Assembly: GCF_030818415.1 (NCBI RefSeq) | Contig: NZ_JAUTAE010000001.1 | Span: 1,118,501-1,182,500 of the forward strand | Origin: Sphingomonas sp. SORGH_AS_0950 | GTDB lineage: Bacteria > Pseudomonadota > Alphaproteobacteria > Sphingomonadales > Sphingomonadaceae | Length of the DNA stretch: 64,000 bases | Reading direction: 5' to 3' | Part shown: positions 53,533 through 62,710 of the stretch, one piece after another | Numbering within the stretch: position 1 is the first letter of the stretch | Layout of the letters: each line of letters starts with the position of its first letter | The notes under the pieces: model-generated | Database searches by the model: none | What the model saw: only the letters and a program-made list of their open reading frames with translations | What the model was told of the DNA's origin: nothing | Program-made: the position numbers and the translations under genes

Positions 53533-55371
53533 TCACCAACCCTGCGGCTTGCCCTTGTTCTGCTGATCCAGCCACGTCTTCAGCGGCGCGAAATATTCGA
53601 CCAGCGCCTTGCCCGACATCTCGCGGCTGCCGGTGAACACCTGAAGCGCGTCCGGCCAGGGCTTGGACTGACCCATGGCCAGCATCGCGTTCAGCTTCTC
53701 GCCGACCTTCTTGTTGCCATAGAAGGAGCAGCGGTGGAGCGGTCCCTTCCACCCGGCCTGGTCGCACGCCGCCTTGTAGAACTGGAACTGGAGCACCCGC
53801 GCCAGGAAATAGCGCGCATAGGGCACGCCCGCCGGGATATGATACTTCGCACCCGGATCGAACTTCGTCTCGTCGCGCGCGACCGGCGGCACCACGCCCT
53901 GGTACTTCAGGCGCAGTGCGTCCCAGCCCGCCTGATATTGCCCGGCCGGGATCTGGCCCGAGAACACGCCCCAGCGCCACTTGTCGATCAGCAGGCCGAA
54001 GGGCAGGAACGCCACCTTGTCCATCGCCTGGCGCAGCAACAGGCCGATATCCTTGTCGGCACTCGGCACCTTGGCGGGGTCGAGCAGGCCGATCTTCACC
54101 AGATAATCGGGCGTGATCGACAGCGCGACGGTATCGCCGATCGCCTCGTGAAATCCGTCATTGGCGCCGTTCTTGTAGAGGAAGGGCTGGTCCTTATAGG
54201 CGCGCTGATAGTAATTATGGCCGAGTTCGTGATGGATGGTCACGAAGTCGTCGGCATTGACCTTCGTGCACATCTTGATCCGGATATCGTCCTTGTTGTC
54301 GACATCCCAGGCCGAGGCGTGGCAGATCACCTCGCGGTCGGCGGGCTTCACGATCTGCGAACGCTGCCAGAAGCTCTGCGGCAGGGGCGCGAAGCCCAGC
54401 GAGGAGTAGAAGCCCTCGCCCGCCTTCACCATCCGGATCGGGTCATAGCCCTTGGCCTTCAGCAGCTCGCCGGTATCGTACCCGACATCGCCCGCCCCCT
54501 TGGGCGCGACGAGGTCATAGATATTGCCCCATTCCTGCGCCCACATATTGCCGAGCAGGTCGGCGCGGATCGGGCCGGTCTTCGACTGGACGGCATCGCC
54601 ATATTTCTCGTTCAGCTTCCACCGGACATAGGTGTGCAGCGCCTGGTACAGCGGCTCCAGCTCGCCCCAGATCCTGTCGGTCAGTTGCGCGAACTGTTCC
54701 GGCGGCATGTCATAGCCCGACCGCCACAGCGATCCGGCATCGACATAGCCCAGCTCCCTGGCGCCCTGGTTGGCGAGCGCGGTCATCTGCGCATAGTCCG
54801 CGCGCATCGGCGCACCGACATTGTCATGCCAGCTGACCCACATTTCCTTCAGCCTGGCGGGATCGCGCTCGCTGCCCATCGCGGCCTCGATATCCGATCC
54901 GTTGATCGGCTGGCCGTTCCGCAGCCCCTTGCCCTTGCCATAGGCCGAGGACATGCGCGTGGTCAGCATCGACAGCTGCGCCGCCGCGCCGGGCGTGGTG
55001 GGCGCGGGCAGCGTGATGCCGCCGCGCAGCAGGTCCAGCTTGCGCTTGGTGTCATAGGACAGGCCCGGCAGCGCCTGATAGCGCGCCGCGCCCAGGCCGT
55101 AGCGGACCGCGAGATCGGTCATTTCCGCGCCCGAGGCGGCGGCCAGCGCGTCGGTGTCGTCGGTGATATAGGTCGCGTTGACCCAGGCGATCTGCTGCGC
55201 CCCGACCGATTTGTCGGCCAGCGTCTTCTCGGCCTCCGCGACGAAGGCATCGGCGCCTGCGACGGTGGCGGGGGGCTGGGTCGCGGCCGGCTGCGGGGCG
55301 GTTTGGGCATGGGCGGCCCCCGCCAGCGCGAAGGCGAGCACGGTGCCGGAAACGGCGGAGCGAAGCATCAT
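53533..55371 (-). CDS. M2 family metallopeptidase (ACE-like peptidyl-dipeptidase)
   Basis: The 612-residue protein is a bacterial homologue of angiotensin-converting enzyme, which releases C-terminal dipeptides. A signal peptide (AFALAGAAHAQ) ends near residue 23. The zinc motif HELGH is at residues 381-385, with the third ligand in NDGFHEAIGD at Glu409, exactly the gluzincin spacing of M2. SPDYL-like ITPDYLVKIGLL and DKWRWGVFSGQI match ACE active-site strands. One catalytic domain, as in other bacterial members. It converges on the Lys/Pro-rich gene with two repeats between. The natural substrate is unknown; a role in peptide use beside the S10, M1 and S9 enzymes is inferred. Confidence 0.94.
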   Translation of the reverse strand: MMLRSAVSGTVLAFALAGAAHAQTAPQPAATQPPATVAGADAFVAEAEKTLADKSVGAQQIAWVNATYITDDTDALAAASGAEMTDLAVRYGLGAARYQALPGLSYDTKRKLDLLRGGITLPAPTTPGAAAQLSMLTTRMSSAYGKGKGLRNGQPINGSDIEAAMGSERDPARLKEMWVSWHDNVGAPMRADYAQMTALANQGARELGYVDAGSLWRSGYDMPPEQFAQLTDRIWGELEPLYQALHTYVRWKLNEKYGDAVQSKTGPIRADLLGNMWAQEWGNIYDLVAPKGAGDVGYDTGELLKAKGYDPIRMVKAGEGFYSSLGFAPLPQSFWQRSQIVKPADREVICHASAWDVDNKDDIRIKMCTKVNADDFVTIHHELGHNYYQRAYKDQPFLYKNGANDGFHEAIGDTVALSITPDYLVKIGLLDPAKVPSADKDIGLLLRQAMDKVAFLPFGLLIDKWRWGVFSGQIPAGQYQAGWDALRLKYQGVVPPVARDETKFDPGAKYHIPAGVPYARYFLARVLQFQFYKAACDQAGWKGPLHRCSFYGNKKVGEKLNAMLAMGQSKPWPDALQVFTGSREMSGKALVEYFAPLKTWLDQQNKGKPQGW

Positions 55372-55446
55372 TTTCCCCCTGAATTCATCACATTGCTCTC
55401 GAAGCGGAGCCGATGACGCGCAGTTGCGCGGCTTTGCCCGCCGCCG

Positions 55447-56208
55447 TCAAGCGGTCAGGAACCGGGCGATGGCCTCCCCCAGTTCGGGCTTGGTCACCGA
55501 ACTCATGTGATTGCCCGGAATCTCGACATAGCGGCCGCGCGGCAGCGCGTCGGCCAGATCGACCGCCGCGCCATTGTCGAAATCCTCCACGCCCGCGACG
55601 ACCAGAGCGGGCAGGTCGAACCCCTCGATTGCCGATAGCGGCGTATCTGCGAAGGTGTTCAGGATATGCAGCAGCGCGACCGGATCGCCGCCGGTGGTCT
55701 TCAGGAACGCCTCCGCCATCCATTCGGGCGAACCGCGCTTATGCTCGCCCAGACGCGTCAGGATGTTGGTGAAATGATCGACCCGTCGCCCGGTATGGAG
55801 CAGCCCCTCCAGCCCCATGCCCGCAAAGATCGCCTTGCCCGGCTCCGCGCCGGTGGCCAGCATCCGGCTGACCGTCCGCGCGCCCAGCGAATAGCCGCCC
55901 AGGTCGTAATCGGTCAGCCCGAGATGCTCGACCAGCGCATGGCCGTCGCGGGTCAGCGCGTCCTTCGGATAGGCGGCGGGGTCATGCGGCTTGCCGCTTT
56001 CGCCGTGCGCGCGAAGATCGGGCATGATGACCCGGTAGCCCCTGGCCGCGATGGCGGCGGCGTGGCCATAGCGGATCCAGTTGGTGTTCGCGTCGGAGAA
56101 ATAACCATGGATCAGGACGAGCGCCCGCCCCTCCCCCATTTCGCGCCACGCGATCGGCGTCCCGTCGAAGCTGTCGAAGAAGCGGGTTTCGGGGGCGGTT
56201 TCGGCCAA
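55447..56208 (-). CDS. Alpha/beta hydrolase
   Basis: The 253-residue cytoplasmic hydrolase has ALVLIHGYFSDANTNW (oxyanion loop), a nucleophile elbow GYSLGA with Ser near residue 107, LVVAGVEDFDNGA with the likely Asp, and EIPGNHMSSVTKPEL with the His. The fold and size match esterase/epoxide-hydrolase-like proteins; substrate cannot be predicted. It lies about 75 bases upstream of the M2 peptidase start on the same strand and is possibly co-transcribed. Confidence 0.88.
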   Translation of the reverse strand: MAETAPETRFFDSFDGTPIAWREMGEGRALVLIHGYFSDANTNWIRYGHAAAIAARGYRVIMPDLRAHGESGKPHDPAAYPKDALTRDGHALVEHLGLTDYDLGGYSLGARTVSRMLATGAEPGKAIFAGMGLEGLLHTGRRVDHFTNILTRLGEHKRGSPEWMAEAFLKTTGGDPVALLHILNTFADTPLSAIEGFDLPALVVAGVEDFDNGAAVDLADALPRGRYVEIPGNHMSSVTKPELGEAIARFLTA

Positions 56209-56334
56209 GGATCAAGTCTCCGGTAGGAAAGCGGGGCTACCGGATCGCCCTAATATAGATCGCGCGGGATGTGGACCCGTTTGCGGCCGGAATGCCGCGA
56301 ACGGGCCCGTCTCCGACGGCGGAAAGACCGTGGC

Positions 56335-57117
56335 TCAGCCGACCGTGATGCCGACGATCCGCCACGCCCCCGCCTGATGCTCGAGCGTGACCGTCTCGAT
56401 GACATCGCCCGCTCTGGAATAGCGCGCGCGGAATTTCACCACCTCATAGCCATCGGGCGGCGCGGGCAGATTTTCCTGCGAGAGGAACAACCGCGAAACC
56501 ATCGTCCCCATCTGCGCGCGCATTTTTTCGGAAGCCGCCGCCCATACCGCCTCGCTATTGATCCTGCGAAAGGCCGAGCCGGTCGCGCGGTAGCTGTCCG
56601 CCCAGCGTCCCTGATCGACCAGCGCCAGGAAGCGCTGCGCGGCGTCGACCACCGCCGGGTCGTGGGCGGCGGAGGCGACCGGGGCATCTTGCGGCGACGT
56701 CGCGAGCATATAAGGCAGGCCGACAAGGGCGATCAGGCCGAAAGCAAGGGTCATGAGCAAGGCTCCTATGAGGATCGGGAAACGGCGTCCGCCGCGCCCC
56801 ACGCCGCCGATCGGCGCCCTGGCCTGATCCTCCGTCGCGGCCTGGCGGTCCTCCCCGATCGTCATGTCCCCCGACTTTTCGGGGGGTGGCGGGACGACCA
56901 TGCCCCCTTCCGCATCGAGGAGCATCCGCGCCGCCTCCCGGCTGCTCGACACCGACAATTTGCGCCGCGCGTCGCGCAGCCGTTCGTTGATGGTGTGGAC
57001 CGACAGGTCGAGCGTCTGCGCGACCGACTTGGCGTCATGCCCCCGGACGATCAGGCGCAGCGTCTGCTTCTCCTTGTCGGTCAGGGCCGCGAGGCCGTGG
57101 CGCTCCTTGATGGTCAT
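56335..57117 (-). CDS. Membrane-anchored LuxR-type HTH protein with DUF4019 domain
   Basis: The 260-residue protein has an N-terminal LuxR/GerE-type helix-turn-helix at about residues 8-68 (LTDKEKQTLRLIVRGHDAKSVAQTL then VHTINERLRDARRKL). A Pro-rich linker follows, then a membrane helix at about 112-135 (ILIGALLMTLAFGLIALVGLPY). The periplasmic DUF4019 domain spans about 155-258 (FLALVDQGRWADSY, SRLFLSQENLP, AGAWRIVG). The order suggests a one-piece membrane regulator in which an envelope domain controls DNA binding, like ToxR in layout; that function is inferred. It diverges from the YitT gene and lies upstream of the hydrolase gene. Confidence 0.85.
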   Translation of the reverse strand: MTIKERHGLAALTDKEKQTLRLIVRGHDAKSVAQTLDLSVHTINERLRDARRKLSVSSSREAARMLLDAEGGMVVPPPPEKSGDMTIGEDRQAATEDQARAPIGGVGRGGRRFPILIGALLMTLAFGLIALVGLPYMLATSPQDAPVASAAHDPAVVDAAQRFLALVDQGRWADSYRATGSAFRRINSEAVWAAASEKMRAQMGTMVSRLFLSQENLPAPPDGYEVVKFRARYSRAGDVIETVTLEHQAGAWRIVGITVG

Positions 57118-57301
57118 CGGCGCGCCCTATGCCCGCGCGGCGCGTGTCGCCACCCCCAATAATTTGTACCCTTCGGGCGGACGATGGCGCGGGCCCGCCG
57201 CCCGCCATTTGGCTTGGCTAAGCAGTTGCGCTAAAAGGCGCCATGCCTGCCGCCAGAAGCGGGCCGATGGAGCGGATGCCGGACCCATAACCGGACGCTT
57301 G

Positions 57302-57946
57302 ATGACCGCAACCACCGCTCCCGCCGCCGAGACCCTGCCGCCCAGCCCGATCGGGCGGCCGCACAGCCTGCTCGAAGACGCCTATGCCATCTTCATCGGC
57401 TGCACGCTGCTGATCGTGGGGCTGGTGTTCCTGAAAGCGGCGGGGCTGGTGACCGGCGGGATCGCGGGCGTCGCGCTGTTGCTGTCCTATCTGATCCCGC
57501 TGCCCGCGGGCGTGCTGTTCACGCTGGTCAATATCCCGTTCTTCCTGTTCGCGCACAAGGTGATGGGCGCGCGGTTCGCGGTGAAGACGGTGCTGGTCAA
57601 TGTCGGGATCGGCATCGCCTCGGCGATCACGCGGGTGTCGGTGCATGTCGATGCGGTCCACCCGGCCTTTGCCGCGCTGGTCGGCGGTACGGTGATCGGC
57701 ATGGGCATATTGTCGCTCGCCCGGCACCAGGCGGGGGTCGGCGGCACCGGGGTCATCACCATCTGGCTCTATCGCAAGCACGGATGGAATATGGGACTGA
57801 CCCAGGTCGCGCTCGACGTCGTGATCCTCAGCCTGGCCATCCCGGTGGTGACGGGCACCCAACTGATCTGGTCTGCGATCAGCGCGGCGGCGATCAGCCT
57901 GATCCTCTTCGCCTGGCACCGGCCGGGGCTGTATATGGGGCGGTGA
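57302..57946 (+). CDS. YitT/DUF161 family membrane protein
   Basis: The 214-residue protein has five or six membrane helices and matches YitT (DUF161): LLEDAYAIFIGCTLLIVGLVFLKAAGLVTGGIAGVALLL is the conserved first half, PAGVLFTLVNIPFFLFA the loop, and GGTGVITIWLYRKHGWNMGL the second repeat. It lacks the cytoplasmic DUF2179 tail of Bacillus YitT. I start at ATG 57302; a longer frame upstream overlaps the divergent HTH gene. Substrate unknown. It converges on asd across a 129-bp repeat. Confidence 0.88.
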   Translation: MTATTAPAAETLPPSPIGRPHSLLEDAYAIFIGCTLLIVGLVFLKAAGLVTGGIAGVALLLSYLIPLPAGVLFTLVNIPFFLFAHKVMGARFAVKTVLVNVGIGIASAITRVSVHVDAVHPAFAALVGGTVIGMGILSLARHQAGVGGTGVITIWLYRKHGWNMGLTQVALDVVILSLAIPVVTGTQLIWSAISAAAISLILFAWHRPGLYMGR

Positions 57947-57953
57947 ACCCCTT

Positions 57954-58082
57954 ATCCTCCCCGATACGGGGAGGTGGCGGCGCGCAGCGCTGACGGAGGG
58001 GGACTTCCCGATAGGACTGCCCGTCGGAGAGCCCCCTCCACCATCGCTTCGCGATGCTCCCCCTCCCCGTTCCGGGGAGGAT
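57954..58082. repeat. 129-bp inverted-repeat element, type B copy 1
   Basis: The element begins ATCCTCCCCG and ends CGGGGAGGAT (perfect 10-bp terminal inverted repeats). Each end is itself a hairpin (CCTCCCCG-ATA-CGGGGAGG). Inner blocks GGTGGCGGCGCGCAGCGCTG and CCCCTCCACCATCGCTTCGC are shared, with changes, with copy 2 of identical length at 60062-60190. It exactly fills the gap between convergent YitT and asd genes. Confidence 0.8.
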
Positions 58083-58088
58083 CGAGAC

Positions 58089-59114
58089 TTACCCCTTCTT
58101 CAGGTGGCGACGGCCGAGCAGCTCGGCGATCTGCACCGCGTTCAGCGCCGCACCTTTCCGCAGATTGTCCGACACGCACCACAGCGACAGGCCGTTATCG
58201 ACCGTCGAGTCCTCGCGCACGCGGCTGATGAAGGTAGCATAGTCGCCGACGCATTCGATCGGGGTGACGTATCCGCCGTCCTCGCGCTTGTCGATCAGCA
58301 TGACGCCGGGCGCCTCGCGCAGGATGTCCTGCGCTTCCTGTGCCGAGATCTCGTCCTCGAATTCGATGTTCAGCGCCTCGGAATGGCCGACGAAGACGGG
58401 CACGCGGACGCAGGTCGCCGTCACCTTGACCTTGGGGTCGAGGATCTTCTTGGTCTCGGCGACCATCTTCCACTCTTCCTTGGTGGAGCCGTCCTCCAGG
58501 AAGCTGTCGATGTGCGGGATCACGTTGAAGGCGATCTGCTTGGTGAACTTCTTGGGCTCGGCGGGGTCGCCGACGAAGATGTTGCGGCTCTGCTCGAACA
58601 GCTCGTCCATGCCCGCCTTGCCCGCGCCCGACACCGACTGATAGGTCGCGACGACGACGCGCTTGATCGTCGCCTTGTCGTGCAGCGGCTTGAGCGCCAC
58701 GACCATCTGCGCGGTCGAGCAGTTCGGGTTGGCGATGATGTTCTTGGCGGTATAGCCGTCGATCGCATCGGGGTTCACTTCCGGCACGATCAGCGGCACG
58801 TCCGGGTCCATGCGATAGAGCGACGAATTGTCGATCACGATGCAGCCCGCAGCGGCGAATTTGGGGGCATAGACCTTGGTCGCGTCCGACCCGATCGCGA
58901 ACAGCGCCATGTCCCAGCCGGTGGGATCGAAATGCTCGATATTCTTGATGGTGAGCATCTTGCCGGTCTCACCATATTCGATCTGGTCGCCCTGGCTGCG
59001 CGACGAGGCGACGACCGCCAGCTCGTCGATCGGGAATTCCCGCTCCGCCAGAATGTTGATCATTTCCCGGCCGACATTGCCCGTCGCCCCGGCGACCACC
59101 ACGCGATAACCCAT
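58089..59114 (-). CDS. asd: Aspartate-semialdehyde dehydrogenase
   Basis: The 341-residue enzyme reduces aspartyl phosphate to aspartate semialdehyde for lysine/diaminopimelate, threonine and methionine synthesis. I start at ATG 59114, with GGAGGG upstream, over a GTG four codons earlier. The NADP motif is AGATGNVGREM, the catalytic Cys is in IANPNCSTAQMVVAL (near residue 130), and RVPVFVGHSEALNIEFE is the conserved substrate region. Length matches the Gram-negative form. Gaps on both sides carry structured repeats. Confidence 0.97.
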   Translation of the reverse strand: MGYRVVVAGATGNVGREMINILAEREFPIDELAVVASSRSQGDQIEYGETGKMLTIKNIEHFDPTGWDMALFAIGSDATKVYAPKFAAAGCIVIDNSSLYRMDPDVPLIVPEVNPDAIDGYTAKNIIANPNCSTAQMVVALKPLHDKATIKRVVVATYQSVSGAGKAGMDELFEQSRNIFVGDPAEPKKFTKQIAFNVIPHIDSFLEDGSTKEEWKMVAETKKILDPKVKVTATCVRVPVFVGHSEALNIEFEDEISAQEAQDILREAPGVMLIDKREDGGYVTPIECVGDYATFISRVREDSTVDNGLSLWCVSDNLRKGAALNAVQIAELLGRRHLKKG

Positions 59115-59220
59115 TAAACCCTCCACTCGGAAGCCTGAGCCGGTAGCGTCATTGCGCGGATACGTCCACCGACTTTACGAATAGTGCGCGTTTGGGAAAG
59201 GCAAGCGGGGGTTTAGGCCG

Positions 59221-59330
59221 CCTCCCCCTCCCGCAAGCGGGAGGGGGCCGGGGGGAGGGCCCGGAGTCTCACCGAGACCGGCGCGTGCGGCACGCCCCTC
59301 CCCCAACCCCTCCCGCCTGCGGGAGGGGAG
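59221..59330. repeat. Type C structured repeat, copy 2
   Basis: Two hairpins, CCCCCTCCCGC-AA-GCGGGAGGGGG and CCCCTCCCGC-CT-GCGGGAGGGG, flank a spacer that contains GGAGTCTCACCGAGACCGG, the complement of the flank of copy 1 at 36355-36370. It lies between asd and the 3' end of the MgtC-like gene, both leftward. Confidence 0.7.
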
Positions 59331-59331
59331 T

Positions 59332-60063
59332 TTAGTCATGCGTACTCGCCGCCCAGGTCGCGTGGGCGATGCCGTGGACGCTCTGGAAATGGTCGGTGAT
59401 GCGGTCGAGTTCACCCGCCTCGACGATGGTGCTGGTCAGGATCGCGGTGACGGTCACCTGATCCTCTCCGCGCTCCTCGCTATCCAGTTCGCCGACCGGC
59501 AGGCCCGCGCCCTCCAGATGTTCGACTAGCAGGTCGCCGACTGGCCCGGCCTGTGCGGCGGTCGTGGTCAGGCTGACCGAATAGGTCGCCTCGACATGCC
59601 GCCCCTCGACGGGGATGCGGTTGATCGCATCGACCAGCGGGCGCAGCGCGGTGTTGGCGAGCAGGACGATGCCGGTCAGCAGCACCGCCTCGGCCACCAT
59701 GTCGCTGCCCGCGATCGAGCCGACCGCCGCCGAGCACCACAGGGTCGCGGCCGTATTGAGCCCGCGGACGTTCATCCCCTCCTTCATGATGACGCCCGCG
59801 CCCAGGAAGCCGATCCCCGACACGACATAGGCGATGATGCGGATCGACTCGACATTGCCGCCCAGCCGCTGACCGAGATCGACGAACGCCGCCGCCCCGA
59901 TCGCGACCAGCGCATTGGTGCGCAGGCCCGCGGTCCGCTGGCGATATTGCCGTTCGGCCCCGATCACCGTGCCCAGCACGAAGGCGGTCAGATAGCTGAC
60001 CAGCGTGTCGAGGAAGGGCCAGAGGTGGAAGGTCTTCAGGAATGCCATGCCATGTTCGTACAT
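59332..60063 (-). CDS. MgtC/SapB family membrane protein
   Basis: The 243-residue protein (or 238 from ATG 60048) has about five membrane helices matching MgtC: AFVLGTVIGAERQYRQRTAGLRTNALVAIGAA, SIRIIAYVVSGIGFLGAGVIMKEGMNVRGLNTAATLWCSAAVG. A C-terminal cytoplasmic ACT-like domain (about 160-240) follows. In pathogens MgtC supports growth in low magnesium and inhibits ATP synthase; in environmental bacteria the role is unclear. The 129-bp repeat at 60062-60190 touches its start codon and supplies the only G-rich ribosome-binding-like sequence (GGGGAGG, 60064-60070). Confidence 0.92.
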   Translation of the reverse strand: MYEHGMAFLKTFHLWPFLDTLVSYLTAFVLGTVIGAERQYRQRTAGLRTNALVAIGAAAFVDLGQRLGGNVESIRIIAYVVSGIGFLGAGVIMKEGMNVRGLNTAATLWCSAAVGSIAGSDMVAEAVLLTGIVLLANTALRPLVDAINRIPVEGRHVEATYSVSLTTTAAQAGPVGDLLVEHLEGAGLPVGELDSEERGEDQVTVTAILTSTIVEAGELDRITDHFQSVHGIAHATWAASTHD

Positions 60064-60190
60064 CCTCCCCGTTACGGGGAGGTGGCAGCGCGCCAGCGCT
60101 GACGGAGAGGACGTGCCGCACAGGTCAACCCTTGCCGCCAGCCCCCTCCACCATGCTGCGCATGGTCCCCCTCCCCGTGCCGGGGAGGAT
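60062..60190. repeat. 129-bp inverted-repeat element, type B copy 2
   Basis: Ends ATCCTCCCCG and CGGGGAGGAT match those of copy 1 exactly and the length is identical. Inner blocks GGTGGCAGCGCGCCAGCGCTGA and CCCCCTCCACCATGC correspond to copy 1 with substitutions, while the middle differs. It fills the gap between the S9 peptidase stop and the MgtC-like start, overlapping the latter's ATG. Confidence 0.8.
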
Positions 60191-60195
60191 CGGGA

Positions 60196-62448
60196 TCACT
60201 TCGCCGGCTTATCCTTCACCGTCCGGTCCAGGAAGTTCAGGATCGTGTGCCACAGATGCTCGGAAATGCCCGGCCCGCCGACGCGGTGGGTCTGGCCCGG
60301 ATAGAGCATCATCTCGAACGGCGTGTCGGTCTTCTGCATCTCGGCGGCGAAGGCGGTCGCGTTGTCGAGGAAGACATTGTCGTCGGCCATGCCGTGGATC
60401 AGCATCAGCGGATCGCGGATCTTCGCGGCATCCGTGATCGCCTGCGACGTCGCATAGCTTTGCGGGTCGGTGCGCGGGTCGCCCAGATAACGCTCGGTAT
60501 AATGGGTGTCGTAAAGCTGCCAATCGGTCACCGGCGCGCCCGACACGGCGGCGGCATAGACGCCCGGCGTCTTCTCCAGCATCTTGATCGACATATAGCC
60601 GCCGTACGACCAGCCATAGGTCGCGATCCGCGCGGGATCGACAAAGGGCAGGCTCTTCAGATAGTTCGCCCCCGCCAGCTGATCGGCGACCTCGACCGTG
60701 CCCATCGCGTGATAGATGGCATCCTCGAACGCCTTGCCGCGATTATACGAGCCGCGATTGTCGATCTGGAAGAAGATCCAGCCCTGATCGACCAGATATT
60801 GCGGCAGTGCCCCTTGCCAGCCACGCGTGACCTGCTGACCGGTGCCGGGGCCGCCATAATGCTGGAAGAAGACGGGATATTTCTTGCCCGGCTCCAGCTT
60901 GGGAGTGATCATCTCCCAATAGAGCGTGGTGCCGTCATCGGCCTTGATCGTGCCGAACTGCGTCTCGCGGTGGCTGGCGAGATAGGGCGCATAGGGATGG
61001 CCCGCGACGATCGCATTCTCGTTGATCCAGCTCAGCCGCTTGCCCGTGGTGTCGGCCAGATAGACCTGGGTCGGCTGGCTGGGGCTGGAGCGCGAGACGA
61101 TGAAGCGGCTGGCCGAGGAGTCCATCGTCGCGCTGTTGGTATAGCCGCGCTCGGTCAGGCGGGTGACGACGCCCGGATGCGCGATGTCGACGGCATAGAG
61201 ATGCTGTTCGAGCACATCGTCCTTCAGGCCCGTGAAGTACAGCCGCCCCTTGGCCTCGTCGACGCCGACCAGATTGGTGACGACCCAGGGGCCCTTGGTC
61301 AGCTGCGTCCACTGGCCGTTCGCGAAGTGATAGAGATGGCCATAGCCGTCGCGCTCCGACCGCCAGATCAGGCTGCCGTCCTTCATCGGGCGATAGGCGT
61401 CGGACAGGTTCAGCCAGCTACGCTGGCCCGAACGCTCGGTGAAGAGGATGGTCGACTTGCCGGTCACCGGGTCGACGCGCAGCATGTCGAGCATCTTCTG
61501 GTCGCGGCTCTCACGCTGGACCAGCAGGGTCTTGCCGTCCGGCGTCCAGTCGACGCGCGCCAGATAGATGTCGGGATTGGTGCCCAGATCGACCTTCACC
61601 CGGGCCGATCCGTCCGCCTTCATGACATAGAGGTCGACCAGCGCATTGGGCGTGCCCGCCGCCGGATAGCGCTGTTCATAGACCTTGGTGCCCGCCGCAC
61701 CGATGGCGGCGCGGACCGCGACCTTGACCGGCGCATCATCGAACCGCTCGACCGCGATGTAACGCTCGTCGGGGCTCCACCAATAGCCGGTGAAGCGGTG
61801 CATTTCCTCCTGCGCGACGAATTCCGCCTCGCCGAAATGGACGGTGCCGCCGCCCTCGGTGGTCAAGGCCCGCGCCTCTCCGCCCGCCAGCGGCATGGCC
61901 CACAAATTCTGGTCGCGCACGAAGCTGACATAGCCGCCCTTGGGGCTGACGATCGGGTTCAGCTCGCCGCCCGGCGTATTGGTCAGGCGGCGGACCTGCC
62001 CGTCCAGCCCGGCGAGATACAGGTCGCCGTCCAGCGGCACCAGGATCGACTTGCCGTCGGGCGCCCAGTCATAGGCGACGATGCCCTTTGACCCGCCGAT
62101 GCGCGCACGCTCGCGCTGCATCTTCTCGGCCTCGGACAGTTCGGCGCCCGAGCCGACCTTCTTGGAGTCGACCAGCATGCGTTCCGCGCCGGTGCGGGTG
62201 TCGCGCGCCCAGAGGTCCAGCCGCTCGCGCTCGTCGGCGCGCGGGCGCAGCGAGGTCAGCAGCGTGCCGTCGGGCGACAGGCGCAGCCCGCGCGGCTGCG
62301 ACCCCGACAGGTCGGGACTGCCGAACACGCGCGCCAGGGTCAGTTCGCCCTGCTTTTCCGGTTCAGCCGCCATGGCGGGCGCCCCCAATCCCATCGCGAT
62401 CGACGCCCCGACCGACGCCAGCGCCAGACCCAGCACCCATTTGCGCAT
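60196..62448 (-). CDS. Exported S9 family dipeptidyl peptidase (DPP4-like)
   Basis: The 750-residue serine peptidase resembles dipeptidyl peptidase IV, which cuts dipeptides after Pro or Ala. A signal peptide ends near PAMAAE. The beta-propeller spans about residues 40-480 (TEGGGTVHFGEAEFVAQEEMHRFTGYWWSPD contains the Glu pair that binds the substrate N-terminus). The hydrolase domain has GWSYGGYMS with Ser614, GMADDNVFLDN with the Asp and PGQTHRVGG with the His. Length is typical. Family is firm; the DPP4 label rests on the EE motif. Confidence 0.94.
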   Translation of the reverse strand: MRKWVLGLALASVGASIAMGLGAPAMAAEPEKQGELTLARVFGSPDLSGSQPRGLRLSPDGTLLTSLRPRADERERLDLWARDTRTGAERMLVDSKKVGSGAELSEAEKMQRERARIGGSKGIVAYDWAPDGKSILVPLDGDLYLAGLDGQVRRLTNTPGGELNPIVSPKGGYVSFVRDQNLWAMPLAGGEARALTTEGGGTVHFGEAEFVAQEEMHRFTGYWWSPDERYIAVERFDDAPVKVAVRAAIGAAGTKVYEQRYPAAGTPNALVDLYVMKADGSARVKVDLGTNPDIYLARVDWTPDGKTLLVQRESRDQKMLDMLRVDPVTGKSTILFTERSGQRSWLNLSDAYRPMKDGSLIWRSERDGYGHLYHFANGQWTQLTKGPWVVTNLVGVDEAKGRLYFTGLKDDVLEQHLYAVDIAHPGVVTRLTERGYTNSATMDSSASRFIVSRSSPSQPTQVYLADTTGKRLSWINENAIVAGHPYAPYLASHRETQFGTIKADDGTTLYWEMITPKLEPGKKYPVFFQHYGGPGTGQQVTRGWQGALPQYLVDQGWIFFQIDNRGSYNRGKAFEDAIYHAMGTVEVADQLAGANYLKSLPFVDPARIATYGWSYGGYMSIKMLEKTPGVYAAAVSGAPVTDWQLYDTHYTERYLGDPRTDPQSYATSQAITDAAKIRDPLMLIHGMADDNVFLDNATAFAAEMQKTDTPFEMMLYPGQTHRVGGPGISEHLWHTILNFLDRTVKDKPAK

Positions 62449-62710
62449 TCATACCACTCCAAGCCTCATTGCCACCGGGGGCGCCCCCGGCGCGTCGCCG
62501 GGCGTTATCGCGACGAGACCGCGTTCCGTAAAGCCGGATCGACACCATGCCGGATCGGCGGCGATCAGCCCGTCCCGCTCCCCACGATTTCCCGCGGATC
62601 GCAATGCTTTCCATTATTCGTAAACCGGCCGTTAACGAATTTGGATTAGGCCGAAGCTCCGGGGTCGGAAGGCGCATCCTATCCGCACGTGGCCCCCGGT
62701 CTTTTTCGGA

